Shown here: positions 36,677 to 45,561 of the stretch, in pieces | Layout: each line of letters begins with the position of its first letter | How positions within the stretch are numbered: the stretch's first letter is position 1 | Assembly (NCBI GenBank): GCA_946480695.1 | Contig: CAMLKG010000008.1 | Location: 77,829-141,828, forward strand | DNA from: an uncultured Cellvibrio sp. | GTDB lineage: Bacteria; Pseudomonadota; Gammaproteobacteria; Pseudomonadales; Cellvibrionaceae | Length of the DNA stretch: 64,000 bases | Reading direction: 5' to 3' | Program-made: the position numbers and the translations under genes | Notes under the pieces: generated by a model | Database searches by the model: none | What the model was told of the DNA's origin: nothing | Seen by the model: only the letters and a program-made list of their open reading frames with translations

Positions 36677-36696
36677 TTTTCAGCCAGGAGGAAATG

Positions 36697-37104
36697 ATGG
36701 CAACTCAAGTATTTATTAATTTACCGGTTAAAGACCTCGAAAAATCCAAAGTATTTTTTTCACAACTGGGTTACAGTTTTAACCCGCAATTTACCGACCA
36801 AAACGCGGCTTGCATGGTTATTAGCGATACGATTTATTCCATGCTATTAACTGAACCTTTCTTTAAAACATTTACCCCAAAAGCGGTTGCGGATGGCCAT
36901 ACCACCAAGGAAGTATTGATTTGCCTTTCGTGTGAAAGCCGGGCGCACGTGGATGAGATGGTAAAAAAAGCGATTGCAGCTGGCGGTAGGGCGGCACCGG
37001 CGGAGCCGGTTGACCATGGTTTTATGTATTACCACGGCTTTGAAGATTTGGACGGCCATAATTGGGAACTTATGTTCATGGAACCGTCACATGTACAACA
37101 GTAA
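36697..37104 (+). CDS. VOC-superfamily (glyoxalase/bleomycin-resistance-like) protein
   Basis: A 135-residue protein with two beta-alpha-beta-beta-beta units: FINLPVKDLEKSKVFFSQLGY at the N-terminus and FEDLDGHNWELMFME at the C-terminus, where a metal-ligand Glu is expected. The VDHGFMYYHGFEDLDGH string is typical of lactoylglutathione-lyase-related VOC proteins. Two adjacent ATGs exist (36694, 36697); AGGAGG spacing favours the second. Reaction unknown. Confidence 0.85.
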   Translation: MATQVFINLPVKDLEKSKVFFSQLGYSFNPQFTDQNAACMVISDTIYSMLLTEPFFKTFTPKAVADGHTTKEVLICLSCESRAHVDEMVKKAIAAGGRAAPAEPVDHGFMYYHGFEDLDGHNWELMFMEPSHVQQ

Positions 37105-37163
37105 TTTTTGATGAGCCGGCGCAAGCGCTGGCTTTAATTCCACTGCGATTGTTGAGGATTACA

Positions 37164-37550
37164 ATGAAATATTTATGTATGGTTTTTTATGATGAGAACA
37201 TCATCAACAACATGACTTCGAACGAGTGGAAAGCACTGAACAGTGAATGCGAAGCTTGCGGCCAAAGCCTGCGCGAAACCGGGAAAATGATTGACGGTAA
37301 TGCGTTGTACCCATCAACGACAGCAACCAGTTTACGCATTCGCGATGGCAAACCTATCATCACCGACGGCCCGTTTGCTGAAACCAAAGAGCAATTGGCC
37401 GGTTTTTATTTATTGGATGCGCGCGATTTAAACGAAGCCATACAACTGGCCAGCAAAATTCCGCCAGCACGTATCGGCACTATTGAAATCCGCCCTGTCC
37501 GCGAACTGGATTCAACAAAAGATGAACGTTTCCAACAACACTTTGGCTGA
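37164..37550 (+). CDS. DGPF/YCII-domain protein (usual partner of ECF42 sigma factors)
   Basis: A 128-residue protein beginning MKYLCMVFYDE. It carries the diagnostic DGPFAETKEQLAGFYLLDA and ends in a typical IEIRPVREL. These YCII-related proteins are the standard neighbours and probable regulatory targets of ECF42-type sigma factors. The ATG at 37164 has TGAGGA upstream. Its last 29 bp overlap the next gene. Confidence 0.9.
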   Translation: MKYLCMVFYDENIINNMTSNEWKALNSECEACGQSLRETGKMIDGNALYPSTTATSLRIRDGKPIITDGPFAETKEQLAGFYLLDARDLNEAIQLASKIPPARIGTIEIRPVRELDSTKDERFQQHFG

Positions 37551-38040
37551 TATTGGCAACAGTTGCGGGCAACCGCGTATCGAGCAAGCCGGGCCGTTAT
37601 TAATTGCCGGCTTACGCGAGCCGCTGGATGAATACGCCGCACAAAAAATACCGCAACTCTGGCACCAGTTAATTGCCTGCGGGGATCAAATCCCGCAGCG
37701 CAACGGTCGGGCTGATTATGGGGTATGCATTCATTTGCGGGACAACGAGTACTATTACATGGCGGGTTGCAGCGTATGGGATTTTACCGGCCTACCCGAG
37801 ATTTTCAGTCCGTTTATTATCCCATCCCAAACCTACGCGGTGTTTACCCATAACGGCGATGTCAATCACATCAGGGACACTATTGGTTTCGCATTCGATC
37901 AATGGTTACCGCAGTCAACATATCGCCATGCAACTGCCCCGGAAAATGCCCTGCATTTTTTTGAGCGTTATGGCGAGAGGTTTGATCCGCAAACGGGCAG
38001 AGGTGATATCGAGATTTGGTTGCCGGTTACGGGCAGCTGA
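37522..38040 (+). CDS. GyrI-like/AraC-effector-binding-domain protein
   Basis: A 172-residue protein. Its body fits the SOUL/GyrI-like small-molecule-binding fold: GPLLIAGLREPLDEYAAQ, DYGVCIHLRDNEYYYMAGCSV and a C-terminal DPQTGRGDIEIWLPV. No DNA-binding helix-turn-helix is present, so it is a stand-alone effector-binding domain. Its ATG at 37522 lies inside the preceding DGPF gene, showing translational coupling. The ligand is unknown. Confidence 0.8.
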   Translation: MNVSNNTLADIGNSCGQPRIEQAGPLLIAGLREPLDEYAAQKIPQLWHQLIACGDQIPQRNGRADYGVCIHLRDNEYYYMAGCSVWDFTGLPEIFSPFIIPSQTYAVFTHNGDVNHIRDTIGFAFDQWLPQSTYRHATAPENALHFFERYGERFDPQTGRGDIEIWLPVTGS

Positions 38041-38050
38041 TGCGTTATTT

Positions 38051-38108
38051 CGCAAGCACAGACAATAGGAAGCTTGTTTACTGTTGTTCAGGTTTGTCTG
38101 TGCCTGCG
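38051..38108. terminator. Inverted repeat between convergent genes
   Basis: GCACAGACAA (38056-38065) and TTGTCTGTGC (38094-38103) are perfect 10-bp arms 28 nt apart, with outer CGCA/TGCG extending the pairing after a one-base bulge. It lies in the 103-bp gap between convergent genes and could stop transcription from either side, though no clear U tract follows. Confidence 0.4.
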
Positions 38109-38143
38109 TAAGAATTATGTTATGCGCTTCATTCTTTGTGATT

Positions 38144-39994
38144 TTATTTCCGCTCATCCAGCGCAGCCAATACCGCGGCATCGCGCGCATATATGTCGGG
38201 CTTAAACGCGATCCTGTTTTCGCTGATAGCATCCACTGTCCAATAGGCGAGCAGGATCGGCACCCGTTTGGCCAAGGTAACGTTTCTGGTTTTGCCGGCA
38301 TCAAGCGCCTGGTTGATTGCGGCCTTATCCCAACCCGGGGTTTCCGCTAACAGTAATTCCACCAACTCGAGGGCGCGCTCCACACGAATGCAACCCGAAC
38401 TGAATGCGCGCTGGCTTTTGTTGAATAGTTTTTGGTGTGGCGTATCGTGCAGATATACCGCATGTGTATTGGGGAAACGGATTACCGCTTTACCGAGGGC
38501 AGAGTGCGGGCCCGCATCCTGGCGCAAGGTGACATTGCCCGGCCTATACCAATCAATTGTAGCAGGGTCCAATACTTTGCCGTTGCTATCCAGTACGCGA
38601 ATTTTGTTTTCGCGTAAATAATTTAAATCCTTGCGCACTTTCGGCAAAACATCCTTACGCAAAATCGTCGGTGGAACTGTCCAGGTCGGGTTAAGGGTTA
38701 TGTAATTCACTTCCGATTTAAAAATCGGACTGGTGCGATAAGACATTCCCACCTGCACCCGCGAACGCCAGATAGGTTGGTTGGCTTTGAAATAGGTAAC
38801 CTTAAAACCTGCCACATCCACCAACACCATTTCTGGCGGAATGTTGTGTAATAACCAGCGGGCCCGATCCAGGTTTACGCGGATTTGATCCACCCGCGCG
38901 CGCGCTGAAATATTTAACGTGGCGCGGGTCGCCGGGCCTATTGCGCCGTCCACTTCCAGATATTGATCGCGTTGGAATTGCTTTACCGCCTCCACCAGAT
39001 ATTCATCAAACACTTCGGCGGGATTTACCGGTACAGCAGAGGATGACGCCGCGGCAATCACTTCCGCAGCAGATGATGACTGCGCAACGGATGATGACGC
39101 ACCTTCACTCGCAACCTGGGCAGGATTGCTAACCACAGACGCCGCTATAGAAGATGATTTTTTGCCTGCCTGGCATTTTTCAATCAGTGCGCGGGTTTCG
39201 TCGGGCGTTAATTGCGGATCGATATATTCGCCGGTCACGCGCAAGCGTTCACGCAAAATGGCAACTTGCGGGTCAACCATGCAGGGTTTGAGGGTCGGGC
39301 CTGCGGGCAATGACGGCCATCCCCCGGACGCTTCCAATTGGCGGTAATGCGCTAAACCGGCGACAAGGCTGCGGTAAATAGGATGCTGCGGTCGAGTCTT
39401 GGCGAAAAGGTCATGGATGCTGCCGCTATCCATGATATCGATCATTTCCACACCGATACTGGCCAGCGCCAAATCCTCCAATTCAAAATTCCATTGTGGG
39501 TCCAACCCTGCGGGATCAACCTTACCGTTAAAGAGGTGGTAAAGCGCGCGCAGATAAGCGGTAGTTGCACGCAGCTCGTCATCGACGCGCATGCCCAATA
39601 ACCCAGTGGATTCCTCTCCTATCAATGGCAACGCATTGCGCAATTGCGCGACCTGGTAATCGTCCGGGTTAAGGCCATCATCGGTAAGGGATTCCAGTTC
39701 GTAGATCAACTCGCTTAAGCGTGCTTTGTTATTCCAGGCCGGGCGGTATTGCCGTTGCTGGTAAAAACCGGCCACTGCCTGGTTCAAAAAATGAATACTC
39801 TTCGAATCAGCACCTTCATAAGCCAACTGTAATGCGACAATGCGCGCCTCTATTTCCTGCGCCATCAATTCCGCATACGGAAGTTTCGCCTTAACCTCGC
39901 TATCGCGTGCGGCCTGGGCCGAGCCTCCCAGAACCATCAATAACACCACCCCTATCCAAACCTTCCCCCATACCGCACACCGAAATAACTCCAT
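38144..39994 (-). CDS. Periplasmic L,D-transpeptidase, YcbB/LdtD-like
   Basis: A 616-residue protein with a signal peptide ending near GSAQA. A scaffold domain (about 60-240) and a peptidoglycan-binding helix unit follow. The YkuD catalytic domain (about 400-560) has HDTPHQKLF and the nucleophile Cys535 in SSGCIRVE. The protein makes 3-3 cross-links in peptidoglycan or attaches proteins. A Ser/Ala-rich segment (about residues 285-325) interrupts or precedes the peptidoglycan-binding repeat (VKQFQRDQYLEVDGAIGPAT). This linker resembles the serine linkers of Cellvibrio hydrolases, which is unusual in this enzyme family. Confidence 0.9.
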   Translation of the reverse strand: MELFRCAVWGKVWIGVVLLMVLGGSAQAARDSEVKAKLPYAELMAQEIEARIVALQLAYEGADSKSIHFLNQAVAGFYQQRQYRPAWNNKARLSELIYELESLTDDGLNPDDYQVAQLRNALPLIGEESTGLLGMRVDDELRATTAYLRALYHLFNGKVDPAGLDPQWNFELEDLALASIGVEMIDIMDSGSIHDLFAKTRPQHPIYRSLVAGLAHYRQLEASGGWPSLPAGPTLKPCMVDPQVAILRERLRVTGEYIDPQLTPDETRALIEKCQAGKKSSSIAASVVSNPAQVASEGASSSVAQSSSAAEVIAAASSSAVPVNPAEVFDEYLVEAVKQFQRDQYLEVDGAIGPATRATLNISARARVDQIRVNLDRARWLLHNIPPEMVLVDVAGFKVTYFKANQPIWRSRVQVGMSYRTSPIFKSEVNYITLNPTWTVPPTILRKDVLPKVRKDLNYLRENKIRVLDSNGKVLDPATIDWYRPGNVTLRQDAGPHSALGKAVIRFPNTHAVYLHDTPHQKLFNKSQRAFSSGCIRVERALELVELLLAETPGWDKAAINQALDAGKTRNVTLAKRVPILLAYWTVDAISENRIAFKPDIYARDAAVLAALDERK

Positions 39995-40256
39995 ACATCA
40001 GCGCTCCTGCACGCTCACTTTCATATCGTTATTACAACTGACAATGAAAAACCCCAAATTGTTGGTTAAAAAATAGCTAATAAATCTATAGAAAACGACT
40101 TTTTATGGATCTTTTGTTATTTGCCCTACCCCAAAGGCAGTGCTAGCATTCGGACTTACGGTTTTTGCCGATAAAAAATCCTTGTTATATCTCATAACAC
40201 AATAAACACCAGCAAGGTCGCTACATCGTTCACCCTCCCGGCACCTGGGGTTTTAC

Positions 40257-41045
40257 ATGCGTTATCGAACACTCATAGCCTTTATTTTAACGGCTTGCTT
40301 CAGCATTCCTTTAATAGCCAATGCGTCTATTAATAACCAACAAACTGTTTCTCCGGAAAACCCGAATTATCGCGCCGGGATTAACCCGTTTAAAAGCGCC
40401 TTGCCCGGAACCGGCGATTCCTATTTGCAGTTACTGAATAAAATGTCCCGCGCCGCGCCCAGCGCAAATCCCAAGGTGATTGCTATGGCTCTCTCGGCGC
40501 TGGATTGCGCCTTAAGCGAAGGCATGACACCCGCACGTAACCTGACATTGATTGATTATTCCCTGGTCTCCACCAAACCACGCCTTTGGGTATTTGACCT
40601 GGCTACCGGCAAGCTACTGTTCAATGAACTGGTTGCCCACGGGATGAAAACCGGTAAAAACTTCGCCCGCAACTTTTCCAATACCTACGGCAGCCACCAA
40701 ACCAGCCTCGGCCTGTTTCGCACCAAGGAGACTTATATCGGCGCTAATGGTTATTCGTTGCGAATGGAAGGGTTGGAAGAAGGCTTTAATGACAAGGCAA
40801 TGGAGCGCGCCATTGTATTCCACGGCGCAGATTATGTGGATTTAAAGCTGGCCCGGAAATTAGGTCACCTGGGACGCAGCCATGGCTGCCCTGCGGTACG
40901 CCGGGGTGTCGCCCAAAAAGTGATCGACACCATCAAAGGCGATCAATTCCTGTTTTCCTATTACCCGGACAAACATTGGCTAAGTGCCTCGAAATTCCTG
41001 AACTGCCCGCACAACCAGCGCCTCGCGCAAAACATTATCCAGTAA
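40257..41045 (+). CDS. Murein L,D-transpeptidase catalytic-domain family protein (YkuD_2)
   Basis: A 262-residue protein with a signal peptide ending near IANA. The catalytic domain shows LFNELVAHGMKTGKN, AIVFHGADYVD and the Cys-containing GRSHGCPAVRRG. This is the YkuD_2 (PF13645) type, a relative of L,D-transpeptidases whose enzymatic role is poorly known. It is divergent from the LdtD-like gene across a 262-bp gap. Confidence 0.85.
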   Translation: MRYRTLIAFILTACFSIPLIANASINNQQTVSPENPNYRAGINPFKSALPGTGDSYLQLLNKMSRAAPSANPKVIAMALSALDCALSEGMTPARNLTLIDYSLVSTKPRLWVFDLATGKLLFNELVAHGMKTGKNFARNFSNTYGSHQTSLGLFRTKETYIGANGYSLRMEGLEEGFNDKAMERAIVFHGADYVDLKLARKLGHLGRSHGCPAVRRGVAQKVIDTIKGDQFLFSYYPDKHWLSASKFLNCPHNQRLAQNIIQ

Positions 41046-41072
41046 TCCCCCGTCTATCATGACTTCCAATCG

Positions 41073-41091
41073 GAGGCTGCCTCGCAGCCTC
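41073..41091. repeat. Perfect hairpin after the YkuD_2 gene
   Basis: GAGGCTGC-CTC-GCAGCCTC forms an 8-bp stem with a 3-nt loop 28 bp after the stop codon. No U tract follows, so termination would have to be weak or factor-assisted. Confidence 0.4.
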
Positions 41092-41250
41092 TGCAAACGC
41101 CCCACTGTTAAGCAGTGTTAAAGATTGCTTCCCGCCGTTCCCCGATAATCAAGCTGTGTAAAAGCATTCGCTGGGCAGCCAAATAGTCGCTATAACTAAA
41201 ACTATAAGATCAATACGATAACAATCCACAACCCTGGGATACACGCTCAC

Positions 41251-42048
41251 ATGATTACACCCGTTTCAAAACGCGGCCCATCGCCCGTTTACATAGGCCT
41301 TTTATCCACCCTGTGCATGCTCGGGCCGAATGCGCAGGCTGCCGAAAAAGCTGACAAGGAACCCTGGCAACTCGCGCAGGAAACAGAAGTATGGGAGCCG
41401 GTACCCAAAGTAATCCAGGCACCGGCAAATGCAGCCCCTTCCGATGCGATAGTTTTGTTTGATGGTAAAAACCTGAACCAGTGGCAAGGTACCGAAGGCG
41501 GCGCCGCTAAATGGAAAGTGGCTGATGGCGCACTTACCGTCGCCCCCAAAACCGGTGATATAAAGACCAAGGAATCATTTTGCGATGTGCAATTGCATAT
41601 CGAATGGATGACCCCAACCCGTTTCATCGGTGAAGACGGCAAACCGCAAGAAAGCCAGGGCCGCAGCAACAGCGGGGTGTTCTTCCAGGAACGCTATGAA
41701 GTACAGGTATTGGATTCCTACAACAACAAAACCTACCCCAACGGCCAGGCGGGTTCTATCTATAAGCAATCGATCCCGCTGGTCAACGCCACACGCGCGC
41801 CAGGCGAATGGCAAACCTACGACATTATTTTCACCGCGCCAAAATTTGATAGCGCACAAAAACTTGTGTCGCCCGGCTATGTGACCGTTTTGCACAACGG
41901 CGTGCTGGTGCAAAACCATGTTGAAATCCAGGGCGCAACTGAATGGATTGGCAAACCCGTTTATAAGCCCCACGGTTGCGCGCCCTTGCGTTTACAAGAC
42001 CATGGCAACCCTGTGAGCTTCCGCAATATATGGACACGCAAGCTCTAA
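41251..42048 (+). CDS. DUF1080 (3-keto-disaccharide hydrolase-like) secreted protein
   Basis: A 265-residue protein with a signal peptide ending near AQA. A DUF1080 concanavalin-like domain spans about 65-262: VLFDGKNLNQW, NSGVFFQERYEVQVLDSYNN, GSIYKQSIPLVNATRAPGEWQTYDI, HNGVLVQNHVEIQG. The C-terminus is PLRLQDHGNPVSFRNIWTRKL. Some members cleave glycosides already oxidised to 3-keto form. No signal of a metal cofactor is visible. A terminator follows, then the multi-domain cytochrome/propeller protein only 100 bp downstream, so they likely act together. Confidence 0.88.
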   Translation: MITPVSKRGPSPVYIGLLSTLCMLGPNAQAAEKADKEPWQLAQETEVWEPVPKVIQAPANAAPSDAIVLFDGKNLNQWQGTEGGAAKWKVADGALTVAPKTGDIKTKESFCDVQLHIEWMTPTRFIGEDGKPQESQGRSNSGVFFQERYEVQVLDSYNNKTYPNGQAGSIYKQSIPLVNATRAPGEWQTYDIIFTAPKFDSAQKLVSPGYVTVLHNGVLVQNHVEIQGATEWIGKPVYKPHGCAPLRLQDHGNPVSFRNIWTRKL

Positions 42049-42099
42049 CTCCCGTTTCTGTCCGCTGACGGTTTAGCTTTATTGAACTGTCAATGTTTC

Positions 42100-42126
42100 G
42101 CGCCGCCCGCAAGGCGGCGCTTTTTT
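42100..42126 (+). terminator. Rho-independent terminator after the DUF1080 gene
   Basis: GCGCCGCC-CGCAA-GGCGGCGC followed by T6. It ends only 22 bp before the ATG of the next gene, so it probably reduces rather than separates expression of the downstream gene, unless a promoter overlaps it. Confidence 0.8.
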
Positions 42127-42148
42127 ATCATGAATCAGGTAATCAACC

Positions 42149-45100
42149 ATGCCGTTAATTAATCAACTGCGTGCATCGCTGCTTGTACTTTTTTGCGCAT
42201 ATTCCAGTGGCGTTGCGCTGGCGGATACCCCCGCGCTTAGCTTCAAGGAAAATCCCGCCTGGAAACTGGCCGCCGCCGCCAGTGCGGTAGGCAATAAATT
42301 GCCACTGACGCCGGCGAAAGACGGAAGCATCCTCGCCCTTGGCCCCCAGGGCAGTTCCGAACATTTGGTTAGCGCCGCGTGGCTGGGCGATGCAGTTGTT
42401 GATATGGAATTCCTGGTACCCGAAGGAAGCGACGCGAAACTATTCCTGCAGGGCCGCTACGCTATTGATTTAAAAAATGTGAATAACGAATGGCAACATT
42501 TGCGTGCGAAATTTCGCGCTCCGCGCTACAACGAAGCCAGTACCAAGGTTGAATCCGCATTGATTGTGGAAGTGCGTATCAATGGCGAACAAATACTCCT
42601 CAATGATATTCGTCCGCAGATGAGCGAAGGCTCCAGTATCCCTTGGGAAGGTCCATCGGGTGCCACCAGCCTGCTGGTAAGGAAAGGCCAGCTTGCACTG
42701 CGCAATTTCAAAATTGCGCCGGCGGATTTTTCGCAAATTGTTATGCCTGGAACCTCCGGTGAGGAGACTAACGAAAAAGAGCTGGTCGATTTTGTGGCGT
42801 TGGGTAAAGAGACCTTCGAATCCGTCGGTTGTAACGCTTGCCACCTGACAGCCAAGGATGATGGCGGGGTTAGCAGCGGACCCAACCTCTACGGTTTGTT
42901 TAAGCGCGAACCGCGCGACCGGGAAATTGTTGAAGGCGGAGAAGGCCATCGCTTCACGATTAAAGCGGATCGCCAATATTTACATCGCAGTGTTCGCTCA
43001 GCACCCGACCAATTAGCCGTTGCCGAAAAAGGCACGAAAAAAGGCGAAGCTTATTTGCCGATTATGCCGTCGTTTCCATTGCAGGTATTGAGTGATATCC
43101 AAATCGACGCTATCGGTGATTACCTCGCGACATTAAATGATGTCAACGCTCAAGGCCCCGCCATTAAATTACTCGCAAAAACCGGTGCCGCTGAATACGA
43201 TCCAATCGCTGACCGATTGCAATTGCTGGTCGATGACGAAGTGCGAATTCAGCGCGGTCCTATGCCTGGTGTATCCGGCCGCGCAATCCATGTCGGCTCG
43301 CCCTGGGGTGTTAACTATTCGTTTGATCCCCGTTTGCTGGCCATCACCAAAATCTGGCAGGGTGGATTTTTGGACATGACCGGCGAGTTTACCAATCGCG
43401 GCGGCAAAGGTTTGAAAATGGGTTACGAAAGCCGCGAAATTAATTTCGGCGCGCAGGAATTTTTACTGGCGCCATTAAACGCGCAAGGCAAGCTAATCGA
43501 TTCCTCATTTAAAAATGCAAAATTCGGTGATCCCGAAACAGCCAAAGCATCGCTCTACAGCAAAGAAGACCACCTGCCCCGTGTAGTCGCCATGGATGCG
43601 CAATTCCTCGGTTATACACGCAACTCCAAACAAAAAAATGCGCTGCCTACCTTCAACTATCGCGTGGGTGAAAACACATTAAAAATCCAAACGCTCATTG
43701 CCGACGACGGCGAAGTAACCATCACACTTGGGGGCGACATCAAAACAGCACAACAATTTGCGCTGAACACACAACTCTTGCAGGATGTTAAGGCAAGCAA
43801 GGGGGAAACCAGCAATGGTCGCTGGATAGTGCCTGCGGGAATTAATGCCGCCACCCTCACCGCTAAAATGCAAGTCGCTGCCAATGTATGGCATGCGAAA
43901 AAAACAGACTTTGATTATCGCAAGCAGCCCATCAAGATCACCGCATCAACTGCCAATTTGCCCGCAGGCTACCGCATCGAAAATTATTATCCACCGAAAG
44001 ATAATTTCGGCCGCGAACAATTATTCGAAGCCCTGGGTCTGGCATTAACCAAAGATAATACGCTGGTGGTTGCTACACGCACGGCGGGTATCTGGCGCAT
44101 GGTAAAAGGCCAGTGGCAATTATTTGCCGAAGGCACATTCGACAGCCTTGGTGTACTGGCGGAAGACGACAAAGGCCTCACCCTTATCGCGGGGCAAAAA
44201 GCCGAACTCACGCGCATTCGCGACACCAATGGTGATGGCATTGCCGATAGTTACGAAACCCTGTTTGATGCGCACGCCTACCATGGCAACTATCATTCCT
44301 ATATGCACGGCCCGGTCCGCGGCAAGGACGGTGCTTATTACATCAGCATTAACCTCGCGGATGGCAGCGACGGTTCCACTCACAAGGCCGGCGGGAAATA
44401 TATGGGTAGTGCCGGTGGTTTGGCGGGTTGGAATATTCGTATTGAGCCCGACGGAAAATTTGCCACCTGGGCAAATGGTTTGCGCAGTCCGGCAGGCCTG
44501 GGCACCGGGCCGGATGGCCGACTCTGGTATTCGGATAACCAGGGTGAATACATGGGAACCTCCAAGCTCTTCGTCATTGAAAAAGATAAATTTTATGGAC
44601 ATCCCTCCGCATTGGTTGACTTGCCGGGCATGACCCCGGATTCACCGGAAATTGCCTGGGAAAAAGTGCAGGACAAACGCACCCGGGCAATTATCCTCCT
44701 GCCACACAATCGCGTCGCCAATTCACCGGGTAACCCCGAATGGATTACCCATAAAAAATTCGGTCCGTTTGCAACACAAATGTTGATGGGCGACCAAACC
44801 CAATCCAACCTGTTACGCATTGCGTTCCAGACTGTTGGGGGTATTGAGCAAGGCAGCGTAATGCCTTTCATTGATGGTTTGGAATCCGGTGTTATGCGTC
44901 CGCTATTTTTAAAGGATGGCAGTTTATTACTCGGCCAAACCGGCCGTGGCTGGCAGGCCAAGGGCGGCCATGTCGCGAGTTTGCAGCGCGTTATTTGGGA
45001 TGGGAAAACAATTTCACCTGCCATTACCCGAATGCTGGCGACACCAGCAGGGTTTGCAATCGAATTCACTCGCGCAATTAACGACAAAATAACACCGGAG

Positions 45101-45385
45101 GAATTAAAATCCCTGTTAATCCTGGAATCATGGGTATACCGTGATGCGCCGGATTATGGTTCTGATGAACTGGATTTAACCCAGGAACCGATCAAATCCC
45201 TTTCCATCAGCAATGATCGGAAAACCGTGGATATCGATTTGGTGTCGCTACAACAAAAACAGGTTCATCCACAACAAACCGCGCGCGTTTACCATGCGCA
45301 ATTTAATTCAAAAACATTGTTTGAAAAAAATGCGACAGAAAAACTGGACGCTTATTACACGCTCTATAAATTCCCGCAGAAGTAA
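42149..45385 (+). CDS. Periplasmic fusion: DUF1080-like domain, cytochrome c, beta-propeller dehydrogenase-like domain
   Basis: A 1078-residue secreted protein with a signal peptide ending near VALAD. Residues about 30-200 form a DUF1080-like beta-sandwich (VRKGQLALRNFKI at its end). A c-type haem domain (about 215-335) has CNACH at 228-232 and a likely axial Met in IMPSFP. A middle region (about 365-600) matches the large beta-rich domain seen next to such haem domains. Residues about 610-960 are a beta-propeller of the sorbosone/glucose dehydrogenase kind (LRSPAGLGTGPDGRLWYSDNQGEY, HAYHGNYHSYMHGPV). Proteins of this style are frequent in Planctomycetes and Bacteroidetes. Oxidation of sugars at C3, with electrons leaving through the haem, would supply 3-keto substrates for the DUF1080 partner; this is inference. 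Confidence 0.75.
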   Translation: MPLINQLRASLLVLFCAYSSGVALADTPALSFKENPAWKLAAAASAVGNKLPLTPAKDGSILALGPQGSSEHLVSAAWLGDAVVDMEFLVPEGSDAKLFLQGRYAIDLKNVNNEWQHLRAKFRAPRYNEASTKVESALIVEVRINGEQILLNDIRPQMSEGSSIPWEGPSGATSLLVRKGQLALRNFKIAPADFSQIVMPGTSGEETNEKELVDFVALGKETFESVGCNACHLTAKDDGGVSSGPNLYGLFKREPRDREIVEGGEGHRFTIKADRQYLHRSVRSAPDQLAVAEKGTKKGEAYLPIMPSFPLQVLSDIQIDAIGDYLATLNDVNAQGPAIKLLAKTGAAEYDPIADRLQLLVDDEVRIQRGPMPGVSGRAIHVGSPWGVNYSFDPRLLAITKIWQGGFLDMTGEFTNRGGKGLKMGYESREINFGAQEFLLAPLNAQGKLIDSSFKNAKFGDPETAKASLYSKEDHLPRVVAMDAQFLGYTRNSKQKNALPTFNYRVGENTLKIQTLIADDGEVTITLGGDIKTAQQFALNTQLLQDVKASKGETSNGRWIVPAGINAATLTAKMQVAANVWHAKKTDFDYRKQPIKITASTANLPAGYRIENYYPPKDNFGREQLFEALGLALTKDNTLVVATRTAGIWRMVKGQWQLFAEGTFDSLGVLAEDDKGLTLIAGQKAELTRIRDTNGDGIADSYETLFDAHAYHGNYHSYMHGPVRGKDGAYYISINLADGSDGSTHKAGGKYMGSAGGLAGWNIRIEPDGKFATWANGLRSPAGLGTGPDGRLWYSDNQGEYMGTSKLFVIEKDKFYGHPSALVDLPGMTPDSPEIAWEKVQDKRTRAIILLPHNRVANSPGNPEWITHKKFGPFATQMLMGDQTQSNLLRIAFQTVGGIEQGSVMPFIDGLESGVMRPLFLKDGSLLLGQTGRGWQAKGGHVASLQRVIWDGKTISPAITRMLATPAGFAIEFTRAINDKITPEELKSLLILESWVYRDAPDYGSDELDLTQEPIKSLSISNDRKTVDIDLVSLQQKQVHPQQTARVYHAQFNSKTLFEKNATEKLDAYYTLYKFPQK

Positions 45386-45420
45386 TCAACGAATTATCCA
45401 GGTGAGACGAAAAAGAACCA

Positions 45421-45511
45421 GTATTGACTCCGGGACCCTGCGCAGCGTGGATGCTGCGCCCGAGCCTGCAAGGATGTATTCACGGCGCGCCCCGGGGTTA
45501 ATACCGGAGTC
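45421..45511 (+). other. Structured intergenic element with two competing helices
   Basis: 45421-45434 pairs with 45491-45504 in a 14-bp helix containing two G-U pairs. An alternative 8-bp helix pairs GACTCCGG (45426-45433) with CCGGAGTC (45504-45511), and the two exclude each other. Inside lies a perfect hairpin, GCGCAGC-GTGGAT-GCTGCGC (45440-45459). It sits 50 bp upstream of a BtuB-like receptor. It could be a regulatory leader or a member of a dispersed palindromic repeat family; I cannot tell which without searching the genome. Confidence 0.5.
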
Positions 45512-45561
45512 CGTTGTTCTCGCCCTACACTCGATCTAATTAATTACAATTAAGGTTTGCA

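Noticed and set aside
45389..45561. Cobalamin riboswitch upstream of the BtuB-like receptor
   Set aside because: I could not find a convincing B12 box or GCCACTG motif. The structure seen is different, so I left it as an unnamed element.
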